Below, piece after piece: positions 36,443 to 48,809 of a stretch of 64,000 nucleotides of DNA. The stretch's first letter is position 1. Each line of letters begins with the position of its first letter. Made by a program: the position numbers and the translations under genes. The notes below the pieces were generated by a model that was not told where the DNA came from, did not search any database, and saw nothing but the letters and a program-made list of their open reading frames with translations. The DNA is from Paramecium octaurelia. Taxonomy: Eukaryota; Ciliophora; Oligohymenophorea; Peniculida; Parameciidae. The stretch is taken from the NCBI GenBank assembly GCA_905182995.1, contig CAJJDP010000008.1:452506-516505 (forward strand), written 5' to 3'.

Positions 36443-37481
36443 ATGAAAACCACAACAGTAGTAGAATCATAGGTATTAAGGACTAATGTGGAAGTTGAAT
36501 AAGTTCCTTTAAGATATAATAGGAAAAGAAATTACATGTCGACTTCCTTTGTATCAGCTTAATTTCCAAACAATTAATATGGGTGCTATTAATTAATGAT
36601 TGACAATCATGAATGTCGACCAAAATGTCAGCCTCCTCCTTAATAACCATATATGATGCCTATGTATGTTCCTGTTCCCTATCCTTAATAATAAGAGAAG
36701 GAATGTGAATGTGAAGATGGTGAATCATACAAGGAAGAATTATTGTTTTTAAGATAAAGAGTAGCAGAATTATTAACAAGAGAGCCTGAAGTAAAGACTG
36801 TAAAAGAGAGAGTTGAAGTTATAGATAATACAAGGGTACTTATAAAATGAATATTAATTATAGGTTGAACAACTTGAACTTGAAGCATAGAAATTAAGAT
36901 TATAATTACAATAAGCATAAAATTAATTAAGATAAAAGGAGAGAGAGTTTATTGAATTAAGAAGTGGAAATGATCAATCACAATAAGGATTGTCTTAGAG
37001 AATCAAAATAATTGAAGTAAGAATTATCAATGAAATTAGGACCAATTATATAATGTAAGACTGGAAATTGAAAGAATCACTGGATTGTTGAATTAAAAGG
37101 AGTAAGAAATTATAGATTGGGAAAAAAGATGTCATGAAATAGAAAGTTCTGTTACTTATGAGATTGAAGAAAAAACAACGAAATTAAGATCTGTATTCTT
37201 ACATATTATTTTCAAAGGAAGTAGAAGTGTGGAAAAGTAGATTTAAGAAATTAAATACAGACTATTTCAATACCTAAGAATAATTAATTATGGTGTAAGC
37301 TGAGATTGATTCAATAAAAAATGGAGGTGTAAAGGAAGTTAAGGAAGTCAAAGTTGAAAAGAAGGTTATTGGACCAACAATCACAACTGTTTAATCAAGT
37401 CAATCAAGGACAAGAGGATCAAGAGTAATTGAAAGTTAAGAAGTCTATAAAGAGGGAACACCAGCTAGGTTATATCCATGA
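36443..37481 (+). CDS. Cortical coiled-coil cytoskeletal protein, 320 aa
   Basis: Introns at 36836-36863, 37017-37039 and 37193-37217. The N-terminal 85 residues are Pro/Gln/Cys-rich (CQPPPQQPYMMPMYVPVPYP; EKECECED). Then VKTVKERVEVIDNTRVEQLE opens a continuous coiled coil of about 150 residues (LEAQKLRLQLQQAQNQLRQK; LYNVRLEIERITGLLNQKEQ). The C-terminus has Val/Lys-rich KEVKEVKVEKKVIGPTITTV and ends GTPARLYP. The valine-lysine-glutamate patches recall alveolin/epiplasmin proteins of the alveolate membrane skeleton, and the rest recalls tetrin-like filaments. A role in the cell cortex is inference. Confidence 0.7.
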
Positions 37482-38118
37482 GAAATAGATATATTAGATA
37501 ATTTTAAATATAAAATGTTTTCATCTCAAATATCTTGAACCATTCTTTTACTTTTATTTATAATAGACTATTATTTCTGATATTTTAGGAAGTTTATATA
37601 GGAGATCTTGATACATTTAAACACTAAGATAAAATCAAGATTATAATTTTACATATTTTATTAAATACAACAACTCTATTTCTTTTAGGAATAGATAAGA
37701 ATTTTAAATAAATAAAAATAAAGCAACTTATTCAAAGTAATAAAATTAAAATATAATAAGTAAATAAGTTTTGTATTTTTGAGATTTATTGAATTTTCAT
37801 TACATAACTAAATTTTTTAATGAAGAATCTCGTATTCCTCCTTAGATATATTGAATTGATTCTTTGAAATAAAATGAAAGATTATTTATATTTAGATAAG
37901 TAACAATTTTCAAGAATTATTTAATTTACTATTTGGATGAACATTCTTAAAAAAGCAGGTTTTATTACTTAAAAATTGAGCTATCTTCATATTTCTTAAT
38001 GATTTTGATAGATCCCATAAAAAAGGGCATCAATATAAAATACAAGCATAAATTTTAGTGTTAATTAAATTTATCATAACTTTATTAAATAAAAATAAGA
38101 AAAAATAATTATTATCAA
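37482..38118. other. Intergenic, 640 bp, nothing seen
   Basis: Extremely AT-rich DNA between two plus-strand genes. I find no coding composition, no hairpin of note and no repeat. It should hold the terminator of the upstream gene and the promoter of the next. Confidence 0.5.
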
Positions 38119-38983
38119 ATGCAATACGTAGATGACATGGTGAGAGTTAAATAATTAGCAGAATCATGGTAAAAGAAAAAATCTCTTAAACTACTTAAAT
38201 CAAGGCTATCAAGTGCTAAGAATCCATAACGAACTCTTTCTAGGGTTCCTCATCTTATAAGAAATTACAATACTGTTGAATAGAATATATTTGCGGTCTC
38301 TAAATTAAACAAGACTTTTTCTCATATCTACAATTCTCCCAAAGAAAACTAAAAATAAACAAGCTTATCTTTTTCAGTTGACGAAGCTTTTTATCAATTT
38401 CCATCAAAATCAAATACAAAAAAAGAAAATTAAATGGTTATCGATAAGATCTAATATCAGTTTTAGATTTTTAAGTAAAAGAACTAGTCTAAAATTTCTA
38501 AGAAAACTTCATTCTAGCCAAAGGCATCTTAAACATTTTCCAGAAATTCAATTAGCATTTAGAACTAAGCATAATAATCATAGAGCTCTACAATCAATAA
38601 CAATTTACTTGTTAACCAAAGAACCGTATTAAAAAATGGCGTTAAATATCCATATCAATTATTGATAATGAACGATTCAAGACAGAAAATATTAAATAGT
38701 ATGATTAATTCCAATGACACTACTTTGTTAACGATAAGCAATGCGGGTGATTTAGATGAATTAAAAAAGAAGGATTCATAAGTGTATTAAAATGAAGGTA
38801 TTTAACATTTTTATATGAGTAAAGACTGTTTAAAATGAAAAACGAAAACAAGAGTTATTATCAAGAAATTATATGACAAATGCTATGTATTCTCTTATGG
38901 CTTTAAATAGAAGATCACAAAGCAATGTTAAAACCAAATATCAAACACTATTACCTAGAGATTCAAGATTCTATATGATTTGA
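38119..38983 (+). CDS. Basic Ser/Asn-rich protein, 280 aa
   Basis: Two exons, with a 22-nt intron at 38798-38819 (unusual GAG acceptor). The product is basic and rich in Ser, Asn and Lys, with no membrane segment (SLKLLKSRLSSAKNPQRTLS; NSMINSNDTTLLTISNAGDL). Low complexity suggests disorder. The short charged helix near the end (VQNEKRKQELLSRNYMTNA) is the only structured-looking part. Function unknown. Its 3' end overlaps the predicted 3' end of the convergent gene by 43 bases. Confidence 0.55.
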
Positions 38984-40237
38984 TGATTAAATAATTTTAT
39001 ATTAATTTAAATGAATAGGATTAGTTGAAATTCAATTTAAAATCTTGCATTATAATTAATAGAGTTTATCGCGAGCATCTTTTAATTAGTTGCTTAATTC
39101 TATATATCTAGTTTTATTTTGTTTTGGAGTTCCACATAATTCTCTTTCTAAACGTAATACGTCTGCGAATAAATACTAGTACTGTAGTTTTTAATCTAAG
39201 ATGATTATTTTATTATACCGTCATGTCTTCCTACACTTTTACTTCTGTGATCTTATCGAAATTGTGATATTTTCTTAGGAATTTGGAGAACTTTACTTTC
39301 ATTCTAATTTTGCAAAACCTCTGTAGTTTATTAGGGCTCCCTTATATTATAGAGACATGCCACATTATTACAACACTTTATGTCAAAAATTTAGGCTTCA
39401 ATCATTCTTATAAAATGAGGATTTAGGAAAAATCTAGAATCATTAGCACATTAATACTTTTCAGTCAAAGTTTTAATATTTAGTTTTGAAAATATAACAT
39501 CTTTCTCTTCTTCAGCCAATTAAAATTATCCTGAGTGATCTCTGCTACAACTTTGCCTATTTTTTTTTATATGATTTCCTTTCATACAATTGTCCCTATA
39601 CAGTTGTTACACACATTAATCGAACAATTCTTTGAGATTTTTAGGATCTTATTGCTCTAGTAATGGAGTTCGTATATTTTTAATTTCTATTGTAAGATGA
39701 GGAGCTCGTTATGACTATTTAGCAGTTTAAGGTAATAAAGGTTATCTCTATGTAATGCTAAATTCTATATGCAAATGAAATAAAAGAAAAAAATACAGTC
39801 TTTAGGTTGTCGATTTGTTAATTTTGAAGGTTCATTTCTCTGAATAATATTATTCAACCCCTCAGGTTTTATTTAATTTAAAAGTTATTCTTGTTTCTAT
39901 GTTTTTAGAATATTAATTAATTCACTATTAGCTTCTTTCTCTTCAAATAATTATCTTTACAATTGCTAAATATTTATTCATATTACCTTCACTTGAATTT
40001 ATAATGAGATTCTTAGCTTGTTAAGATATTGGCATTCAGTTCTGTAAAACTATAACTCTTTGGCAATTACTTCTTCCTCCTATTACTGACAATAATTACA
40101 TATTGATCAATTGGAGGTTATTGTTTTTCTAATAAATCGATTGTTTCATCAACCAAAGTTTTCAAAGTTGATGACTCTATTTTTTCATCTTTTATTATTT
40201 TAACTAGTTTAAGACAAAAATCTGTATAAGTTAGCAT
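38941..40237 (-). CDS. Coiled-coil protein, 407 aa
   Basis: Four exons, with introns at 40080-40099, 39966-39986 and 39765-39796. Residues 1-130 are helical (IKDEKIESSTLKTLVDETID; EEEVIAKELQFYRTECQYLN), then a Gln/Ser-rich linker. A Cys/His-containing stretch (FDQCVQQLYRDNCMKGNHIK; FDIKCCNNVACLYN) could bind zinc but does not fit a standard spacing. The tail is basic. The last 15 codons run into the neighbouring gene, so the true stop may differ if a 3' intron was missed. Family not recognised. Confidence 0.6.
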
Positions 40238-41040
40238 ATTATATTAATTAAAAATTAATAATAGGTTTTAACAACTAAAATTAAAGCTAATTATTTTATG
40301 ACTACATCTTCTTGTGAATAACCCTAAATATATAATGGAATTTTAGTTGTCTTCTAATCAAATAGCATTCCCTAATTTTAATGGAAATTATCAAATAACA
40401 ATCAAAAAAGCCTGACCTCTTTTTTTCAATAAATAAACTAATGTTTCAAAATAACCTTTCAGTCAAAGACTTAAGCATCCAAAGATATCTTGTAATCAAA
40501 TGAAGAGATATATGTGAAATTCTAAATATTAACTAGATTAGTATTGAAAAATACATTTAAAAACAATTTACAAGGGATGTGAATTTATTTAAAAGAAAAT
40601 AAAAACATCCTATTATGAAAGTATAGATCAAGTTGCTTAAACTATTTTATCAAATATACTTTTGAAGCATAGATTGATTATTTTACTTTTATTTCTTATT
40701 TCTATTATGTACTCATTAATATTTCTTTAAGATTAATAGATTTTCTTCTGAAAAACTTCTTAATTATTTAACAATAGTTAAAGATCTCAAACAAGAGATG
40801 ACAAATTATCATAATTTACTATCTCAGTGTAATTCTTAAATGATTTTCATATTTATTATTAAATGACGCAAAGTAATGTACCCATAGTACTATTCAAAGG
40901 TTTTTTAATATAAATTTTTTATTTAATTTCTTTCTACAATTCAAGCTATCTCAAATTACATATATAAATACAAATGTTGTAGCGATAACAAAAATAATTT
41001 GATAAATTTATTTAATATTATATTTTCACGAATATTAAAA
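40238..41040. other. Intergenic, 800 bp, nothing seen
   Basis: AT-rich DNA between two minus-strand genes. No frame of protein-like composition longer than about 40 codons, no tandem repeat and no clear hairpin. It contains the promoter of the gene starting at 40237. Confidence 0.5.
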
Positions 41041-42551
41041 TCAAAAGTTTGAATCCAATTATTTTGTATCTATCCTAACTTCTATATTTTTGTCATCTGC
41101 ATTTTAATTATTCGAAACGTTTTAATTATTTGAATTGAGATTCCCTCTAGCATACTATAATCTTTATTATGTATAATTAAATCTTGTATAAGTGTTTCTA
41201 TAGGAGACTTCTTACTTCTAATCACCTTTAATAACTTCATTGGTTGATTATTCTCTTGAGTGGGTTTAAGATTAAGTAGATTCAATAGGAAATTTAGTAT
41301 TGTTCTGTATTGGCGAAATTGGAAGAGAATTTATTTGTGTATTTAGAGATACATTATCATTAATAGATCGTTTATTTGCCTATTGTGCTGATGTAATAGA
41401 GCCCAATTTGACAATTTCTGGTGTTCCATTACTAGTTGATTCTTAAGAGAGTGGAGAAGCTTTGAATTTTGTATTTTGATCTTAATTATCTGTTCTATTA
41501 TTTTATAAGTTTGTGTTGTTAAGTTATTCGTTATCTTATTAAGCTAAATTCTGTTTATTCAACAATGCTTATTATTCATTTCTTCTCTGTTAAGCTCTTT
41601 AAGAATATAATGTTGTTTTGGAGTGTTGATATGTGCGAGCAGTGTATGGTTATTGAATTTCGTTATTCTTCGATTCTTAAACTTTTTATATAGAGGGTGT
41701 AGTCTAGATTGGTGTTACATTCTATGTAGGTAATAATTGCTCATTATTTTACTTTAGGATGTTTGGTTCTGGGTTTTTCTTTTGTTCAAATATGCTCATT
41801 TTTTTAAAAGATTTTTATCGTTCAACTTGCATGGTATAACTTGTAAAATTATAGTTTTAATTATGTAGTTTTTTATCTGCTTCGGAAATTTCGCCACTGT
41901 TAACCTCAAAGGACCTTTGCTCTATGCAACCCATGATTTTAGTGTGTCTTCTAAATTCTTTCATGCAAGATTGTAAATCATCAATAAGGTATTCCCTTGA
42001 AACGATTGAAAACCCTTTAACTTATTAAAAGAATGTATTCAAGGTAGAAGTAGTTTTTGGGGTTTCTTAATATAAGATTTAATGAATACTTTTCAATTTA
42101 TCAATTCCAAATTTGAGAGGCGTTGATGTGTCTTCTGTTTGGCCTTCAATTTAATCAACATTATTATTTTTTTCTTTTAATTCGCCATATTTATGACCAG
42201 ACTTCTTTATTATTAAGTCTTTATTAGGAAGGTCTAATTTGTTATGGAGTTATACATACTTAACCTAAAATATGATTCTGGCTAGAACAGCTCATGATCT
42301 GGTTGTTTTGTTTTGGTTGGAGATTTTACTTTTTCCTCTTCTTAACCATTCTAATTAGAGGGTTTCATATGGCCTATTTTGAGGTTTTAAATAAACAAAC
42401 AAACATCCGAAATTGTCTTTGCTTGGTCTTTAAGGAGTTTTATGAGCAATTAGCATTTTTATTATGTAATTGACATCGGATCTGATATCGAAGGCAGTAA
42501 TTTTTCAATGAATTCAATAAAGGCTACTTTTAATGACTATATATCAGCCAT
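41041..42551 (-). CDS. Gln/Asn/Ser-rich protein with helical N-terminus, 494 aa
   Basis: Two exons, with a 26-nt intron at 42234-42259. Residues 1-60 are a helical domain (SLKVAFIEFIEKLLPSISDP; QLLIKLLKDQAKTISDVCLF). A middle segment near residues 130-240 looks folded (FGIDKLKSIHQILYQETPKT; YLIDDLQSCMKEFRRHTKIM). The last 250 residues are dominated by Gln, Asn, Thr and Ser and are probably disordered. No recognisable domain. It shares a 15-base divergent promoter gap with the next gene, so the two may be co-regulated. Confidence 0.65.
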
Positions 42552-42566
42552 TTTTAATTAATTATA
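42552..42566. promoter_or_regulatory. 15-base gap between divergent start codons
   Basis: The ATG codons of the minus gene (42551) and plus gene (42567) are separated by 15 AT-only bases. Any core promoter and 5' UTR for each gene must overlap the other's coding region or be almost absent. This is inferred from start-codon placement only. Confidence 0.5.
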
Positions 42567-43871
42567 ATGAACAACTTCGAATAAGACTTCTATTAATTTG
42601 TTAAAGATTAATTAGCCAAAAAGAAAAGGCAAAAGGACTCTTCCCCTAATACTCCACAAGATGAAACTGATGAAATGGAAAGTAACTCATATTGATTTTA
42701 TAAAGAAAATAGATTGTTCAATTAAAATGTCAGTAAAGTGTTGCAACAAGAGAGAAAGAAAATGAGAATCAATAAAGTTACAAGGGAGTAGTTGTTCGAT
42801 AGAAGGTTTAAAGATTTTGCCAATATGGATACCTTTCTTGACATTAAATAGTTTCTCAAACATTTAAGCAATCAGAAGATAGCCAAAGCAGAAAAAAAAA
42901 AGAAGTTAAAAACTCTAAAGAAAATAGATTCTGATAGTGAAAATGATGATTTATTTGATTATGCTGAAATCATACAAAAGAGCAAGTAAATTGTTGAGAA
43001 AAGTACAGTTATAAGGCATTCACCTGACATTAAAGGATACTTGATATAGGAAGACTAACAAAATTCCCCAAAGAATGATATTGAGGAACTCAAAACAGAA
43101 GATGACAAATTTTATAATGGAATCGATTAACTATTTGTTGATATCAAGACAAGATCTGAATAATTAGCTTTATAAAAAAAATATGAGTAAGAAAGAAGAA
43201 ATTGCAAAAGATCATTCTAAATGATTAAATTACCTCAAAGACAAATAGAAGAAAATCTTTAAGAAAAAGAAAGAATGGACGAATTGATTTCTAAATAAGC
43301 AAAGCAATTTAAAGAATAAACTGAAAAGGTTCTAACACTTCTTGAAAAAACCACAAAGCAATTATACAATAATAAATAGAAAAAAGGACCTCAAAGATAT
43401 ATAAAAAAGAAGAAGAAGTTAACAGAACCCATTTAATAACTGTCAGAAATTAGTGAATAGAGAACAACTTTCCATCAATTTTATCCTGAAACTTCTCGAA
43501 GTATTAACAAACTTCCATAGCTATCTCCCAATGCATCTAAAATCTATTCTCATAGAACATTTTTAAGTTAACCTGTTTTTCCTGATTCAAGGAAGATAAG
43601 TCAAATTACAGAAAGAGAGGAACCATAGGCCAAGATAAAAAATCAATTTAAACAGTTCATTTAAAAAATAGACAGGGCTAAAGCATCTTTTGATAAATCA
43701 TATTAGAACGACAAGGAGTTGTTGCAAATTTAATAAAGAATAATAAAAAATATGAATAAAATTGGGGAGATTCCATTGGAGAGTTTAAAAATACTAAATA
43801 AAAAAGAATTTGAGATTAGCAATCTAAAGTTGAGTAAATTTAAAAAACTAAGGCCTATGCAAATTTTATGA
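42567..43871 (+). CDS. Lys/Glu-rich coiled-coil protein, 426 aa
   Basis: Two exons, with a 24-nt AAG-ending intron at 42682-42705. Strongly charged: KKLKTLKKIDSDSENDDLFD, LQEKERMDELISKQAKQFKE and KKGPQRYIKKKKKLTEP. Long helices are interrupted by Ser/Pro-rich linkers, and a final helical segment ends RPMQIL. No domain recognised. Composition suits a microtubule- or nucleic-acid-associated scaffold, which is inference. Confidence 0.65.
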
Positions 43872-44115
43872 TTTTTCAAAATAAAATACAATTTATGAAT
43901 TTTCTTTACTATTTTTTTAAGGGTTTGAATTAAATGTTATATTTTTATAATTCTAACGTCTGAAATGTGAATAATTAAAGGGTACTCCATTTATTTAAGG
44001 TGTCTATTCTTATCAAGAAACATGATTAATTACACAATCCATCACATTTGAGTGAAATTTTTAGAATAGGTAAGATGAATTTAATTGTAAATGAATTATT
44101 TGTTTAACTAATATT

Positions 44116-44450
44116 TCATCCGAATTGTATTTATGAACGACCTCCAGGTGGATTCTTAACTTTGACTGATGTGTGGGCCCCTAAAAATAAATTCAAAATA
44201 TGAAAAACCTTAATCCTATTATTATTATTATTGTTGCTATTATTGCTATCCTTTTTGAGGAACAGGGTCTCCTCCTAGAGTAAATTGACTAGCATTAGGG
44301 TCTCTTACAGCTCGTTTTTATTGAGGAGCAGGCTCATCAGAGCCCTGAATAAGAATTCAAAAATACAAATGAGATGGATGAATTACCACCTGGTGCTTAT
44401 GTGGTTTTAGTTGATGGCTTTGAAAGCGAATACCCTTAGATATTGTTCAT
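44116..44450 (-). CDS. Jupiter/HN1 (JPT) family microtubule-associated protein, 94 aa
   Basis: Three exons, with introns at 44345-44366 and 44181-44208. The product carries the short Pro-Gly-Gly-x-Ser motif of the Jupiter/HN1 family at both ends: APGGNSSISFG near residue 20 and NPPGGRSQIQFG at the C-terminus. A third relative (DPNASQFTLGGDP) and a poly-Gln run lie between. Animal members are small disordered proteins that bind microtubules. Both introns interrupt motif copies, which only read correctly after splicing. The organism is far from animals, yet the motif order is kept. Confidence 0.72.
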
Positions 44451-44588
44451 TATTTAAATAATTAATGATTATATATTCACTTCATATTAAATATATAAAG
44501 TCATTAAATATCTTAAAATGTATTGAGTTAATTCAAATTATCCCATTATCACTAATTTATATTATTTTAAGCTGTTATAAATTATATT

Positions 44589-45970
44589 ATGTATACTATC
44601 AATAACCACTTGCATAGAAAAACATCATCCAACATCAAAAACAACGAGGTGCAAAAATACAACTATCCCAAATAACATCATAAATATTCCAATACTCAAC
44701 TAATGTAGAAATTGGCAGGTCTGTAAGTACTTAAGAAATTAATAACAGGACCATCGAAATCATTAAATCACAATAACTCTAAAACCAGAATACGTACAGA
44801 GGGAAATGAAAAGCAATTTAAAGGTCAAATGTCGATCTCACCAAAAAAGGATAAGGAAAAGGAACAGTCTGCTTCACCTCCTTAAAGAAATTCTCATGCT
44901 TAAGTTAATGTTATTTCGAATCTAATAAATTAAAATTTGAATCATACTGAATATAAACGATTAACCAGAGAACAGAGAAATCAAAGTGCAGATTTTCAAG
45001 CACTTTTATCGCAATAACGGAATGAGAATGGCAATTTGAAGAATAGCACAAAAAAAAAATTCAATTCCTATGGAAATTTGAATGAATAAGTATATTTCTC
45101 TTAGAGAAGTGGATTGTCTGAGTGTCCATCTGCTTTGCAACTCATTCAAAACACTATTGATTAAAAATTAATGGGATTAAAGGGATCTGCATCTATGAAG
45201 TAATTCCCCTCTCCTCCAACTATAAAACTATAACAATAATAACAAATAACAACTCAAGAATTCAAAGAGAAATTAAGTAACTTAAGTAGAGATTTAAGGT
45301 AAAATAAAATTTAAATTGAAGATGAATTGCTAAAGACATAAAAGAAATAGAATTAAAAATGCATCACTCGATATGATAATAAAGAAGGGGAAAAGTAATA
45401 AAGGGAGAACATATCACAGAGAAGTAAATCAGTTGACTCTTAGTCTTCTTTATTGGACAATTTAAAAAATCATTATGAGTGTGATGAAACACAAAAATTG
45501 AATTACTATCAGACTTAAGCAGATGATGAATATAGAGGCAACCAATAAACTTATATCAAACAAAGAAAATTGGAAAGCAAAATAGATCAATTAGTAGTTT
45601 AAGTTCAATTATTAAAAAAGAAATCTGAATAGTTAGAACTATAAAATAAGTTTCTGTTTGAAAATCTAACTAAATTTCAATAAGAAACAGATTGCAATAC
45701 TGATGTATTTTATATGCGTAATAAATTTAGGAGAGAAACCTTTTGATGAATAAATTAGATTAAATGATAGGGATGCAAAAACGGTAAGAAGAGAATCTTA
45801 ATTTCTTTAAATAGATCTTTGCCAAAGGATATGATCAATCTCGAAGAATAAAAACTGAGTAACATCAGTAATAAGTAGAAGAAGAAAATATAAAGATAAA
45901 TTAGAAAACAGAATCTAAATAACGACCTTTTGTCAAGTCCGCTTATTAAGGACTAGATTTTAACATTTGA
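44589..45970 (+). CDS. Coiled-coil protein, 451 aa
   Basis: Two exons, with a 26-nt intron at 45705-45730. Residues 1-200 are basic and Ser/Asn-rich and look disordered. Then come helices FKEKLSNLSRDLRQNKIQIE and KLESKIDQLVVQVQLLKKKS, continuing to QQETDCNTDERNLLMNKLDQ and EENLNFFKQIFAKGYDQ. The tail is Gln/Glu-rich. No signal or membrane segment. Structural or scaffold role likely; family unknown. Confidence 0.65.
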
Positions 45971-46045
45971 AAACTATTTATAATAATAAACAATATTTCC
46001 CCAGTCCATAATATATTTTGATAATTTCAAATGATTAATATAAAA

Positions 46046-46496
46046 TCATTTCTTCATAAACCCAAACAAACTTTTTTTTTCCTATTGTGGCTATTAAGCT
46101 TAGGTTTATTATTGTTATTGAGCCTAAAAGTTTATTAAATTAATAACTTACAGGAGGAGGTCCTTATTATTAAGCTGCTGGCTGAATATTTCCAGTTGGT
46201 TTATTATTATTCAATGGATAATTATTTTAAGGTTATTGATTTTATTGGGTAGGTTGAGTTTGAGGTTGAGTTGTTTTTTATTATGGTTATGTGGGTGATG
46301 GTTATTGCCTATTTGAATCTGGTTACTGAGTAGTAGTTCTATTTACAATAGGATCATTAGGTCTTTAAGGATGTTGTTCTTAGTCTTTTATCACATCTGT
46401 TCTTTGATTGGATATTTAAGTATTAATTGTCTAAGCTTTATTTTGTTAATTATTATTTGTAGAGACTTATTAAGTTTGTTATTTTGTTGTTGTTGC

Positions 46497-46530
<34 letters not shown>

Positions 46531-48692
46531 GAAGTTTATTACTATTAATTAATTTCAATATCTTACTTATGGTTTATTCTATTAATTAGATGCAGAACTA
46601 GTTTATTATTTTTATTTTTATATGTATTACTAATCTTCTTATTCTTCTGTTGTTGATAAAATATATTCTGATAGACTAAAAAATAACTTTTATATTTTTA
46701 CTCAGGATCTCTTTTAATAATCTTTTATGCATTTTTAAATGTCTCTATTTCCCTATTTAATTTCTTTCTCTCTTCAACTACATTTTAGTCTTCACTAATA
46801 ACTGACAAAATTGTTTAGTTTTGCATTAAGTTTTATTACAATTATCTCAACATTTGATTCTATATATATAAATTATATAAGTACTTAGCATCCTTTAACT
46901 AAAAAGTATCCAATAAGTTTTGGAATATTGTCTCTGGTAGCCCTGACAACCAATTTGAAATAATGTTCTATTTTAGTTCTTAATTCTAAAACCATAGGAT
47001 TTCCTTTTTATTGATCAGCCTTTGATTCCTTGCCAAATTTGATGAAAGGTTTGCCACTTAAATAATTGAAATCATTGGTGAATATGTAGTTTTATTCTGC
47101 ATCAAGAACATCAGTAATAGAATCGTGGGCATTCTTTTTACATTCATGAATCACTTCCATAATTTAATCTTATAGCATTTTGTAAACAGAAGGCAATCTA
47201 TAAAATACAAATAGACTAATACTATTGTAATTGACTTTCTAAAATAGTGGTTGCATATTATTCTAGAATTTAAAATGCTTGTTCAAGAGTGTCATAAGCA
47301 GGAGCATATAATTTCTTTAATTCTGGATTCAAGAGGGCATAGAATGCATCCACAGGTAAAAAGCCAGGGATAGATTATGCCTAATATTTTTAAATGACTT
47401 AGAGAATGTCCTCATCCTTAAATTTCTTTAAAGCACAATAGTCTAATTGACTGTAATCATCATATAAATCCTTGAAAAGCAATTTAATTGATGAACCAGC
47501 TGGCACTTATAAGCTCTTGATATTAGCCTTTTGCTTTTCATATTGTCCTGATATAGAATTCCTATAACGAACTGAAAACTCATGGATGAGTTGCCAAATA
47601 TAATGTAATTTATCCTAAATAATATTATTGAATAAATTACAGAATCTTCAATTGGCAATCCAGGTCCTAAAATGTCAAGTCTATTCTATACTTTAGAGAT
47701 CCTTTAATTGATTTCTTACATTAAAGTAGGTAAGAAACTTCTGATTCTTCTATATAGAATCCTAGTTAATTTGCCCGTCAACACTTAAGTACCAAATATA
47801 TCTCCGGGAATAGAGGAATAAACAGGATGATTGGCAAAGAAGTTCTTTTCTCTTTGAACAGCCTGGACAATGGGAACATTATCCTTAATTTCTTACTGGG
47901 ATCTTAACTTCACTCCCACATAACCATATTTGAGTGGTACTTCCTCTCCTTTTAACATTTTAATTGCATTTGTTCCTTGATCCATAATATCTATTTTTGT
48001 TAAGACTCCCACAGTTCTGATGCCATCTGGATCCAATTTTTTAGCCAATAATAGTGCATCTGATGTTGTCATATCAGCATTAGCTGCAACAACGCATAAA
48101 ATGATGGCTGATGGATCTTCACAATATCTCCTAGCCATATTGGTTGTGATTTATTCAATATCTTTAGGTTAATCCATAATTGGTATTCTTGTAATTCCAG
48201 GTAAGTCTAAACTACATAGAATCTTTTATCTTTACCAACAAGAGTTAGATCTGGACAATTAGGTCCTGTCACTGCCAAAATGATTGGTTTGTCAATGATG
48301 TTTTTACTTGTTCCACATACCTTGTCTGTTAAATCTTCAATGCTCTTTCTGACTTCATCAAAATTGGTATATTTCTTCCCTTTGATTTCTTCTACGAATT
48401 CAGCTGTTGGTTAAGCACACACACTTTAAGGTGAATAAGACAGACGCAATTCCAATGGTCTTCTTGTGACAACACCCTATTTATCAAATCATAATATTAC
48501 AGATCCTCTAGGTAGGAAATCAATTCCAACAATATGTTCCAACAATGAAGACTTACCTGCAGATTGGATACCTAGGACAACTATTCGAGGTAATTTTATG
48601 TAATCATTAAGTCCTATATCACGTAATTGATCAACTAAAGTAATCACTTTTCTTAAGTTTCCCAACAAACTCGTTTATGACTCTTATGACAT
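46046..48692 (-). CDS. Dynamin-related GTPase with Gln/Pro-rich tail, 812 aa
   Basis: Nine exons; eight introns at 48477-48500, 48207-48235, 47615-47640, 47198-47222, 46860-46884, 46676-46701, 46542-46566 and 46124-46151 leave an exact open frame. GTPase signatures: P-loop GIQSAGKSS (about residue 42), switch Thr in [17 protein letters not shown] and TKIDIMDQG. The middle domain includes [20 protein letters not shown]. The GTPase effector domain is clear ([16 protein letters not shown], then [20 protein letters not shown]). There is no PH domain. A tail of about 185 residues rich in Gln, Thr and Pro (ending GPPP, then AQQQQQTQAQQPQQE) replaces the proline-rich domain of animal dynamin. It should drive membrane fission in endocytosis or organelle division. 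Confidence 0.93.
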
Positions 48693-48809
48693 AAATAATT
48701 AAATAAATGTGTATAAATTTTAATTCTATATTCTCATTATTATTTAAATTTCTTAATTCTTTTTAATACCTTTATCAAATAAATTTTATTTCTTACCTTT
48801 ATACCATCC

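Noticed and set aside
36685-36918. Minus-strand frame within the cortical coiled-coil gene
   Set aside because: Complement of the plus-strand gene, whose three introns give a coherent coiled coil.
46046-46853. Separate Gln-rich gene starting at ATG 46853
   Set aside because: Removing a 25-nt intron at 46860-46884 joins it in frame to the dynamin effector domain, and the total length becomes divisible by three.
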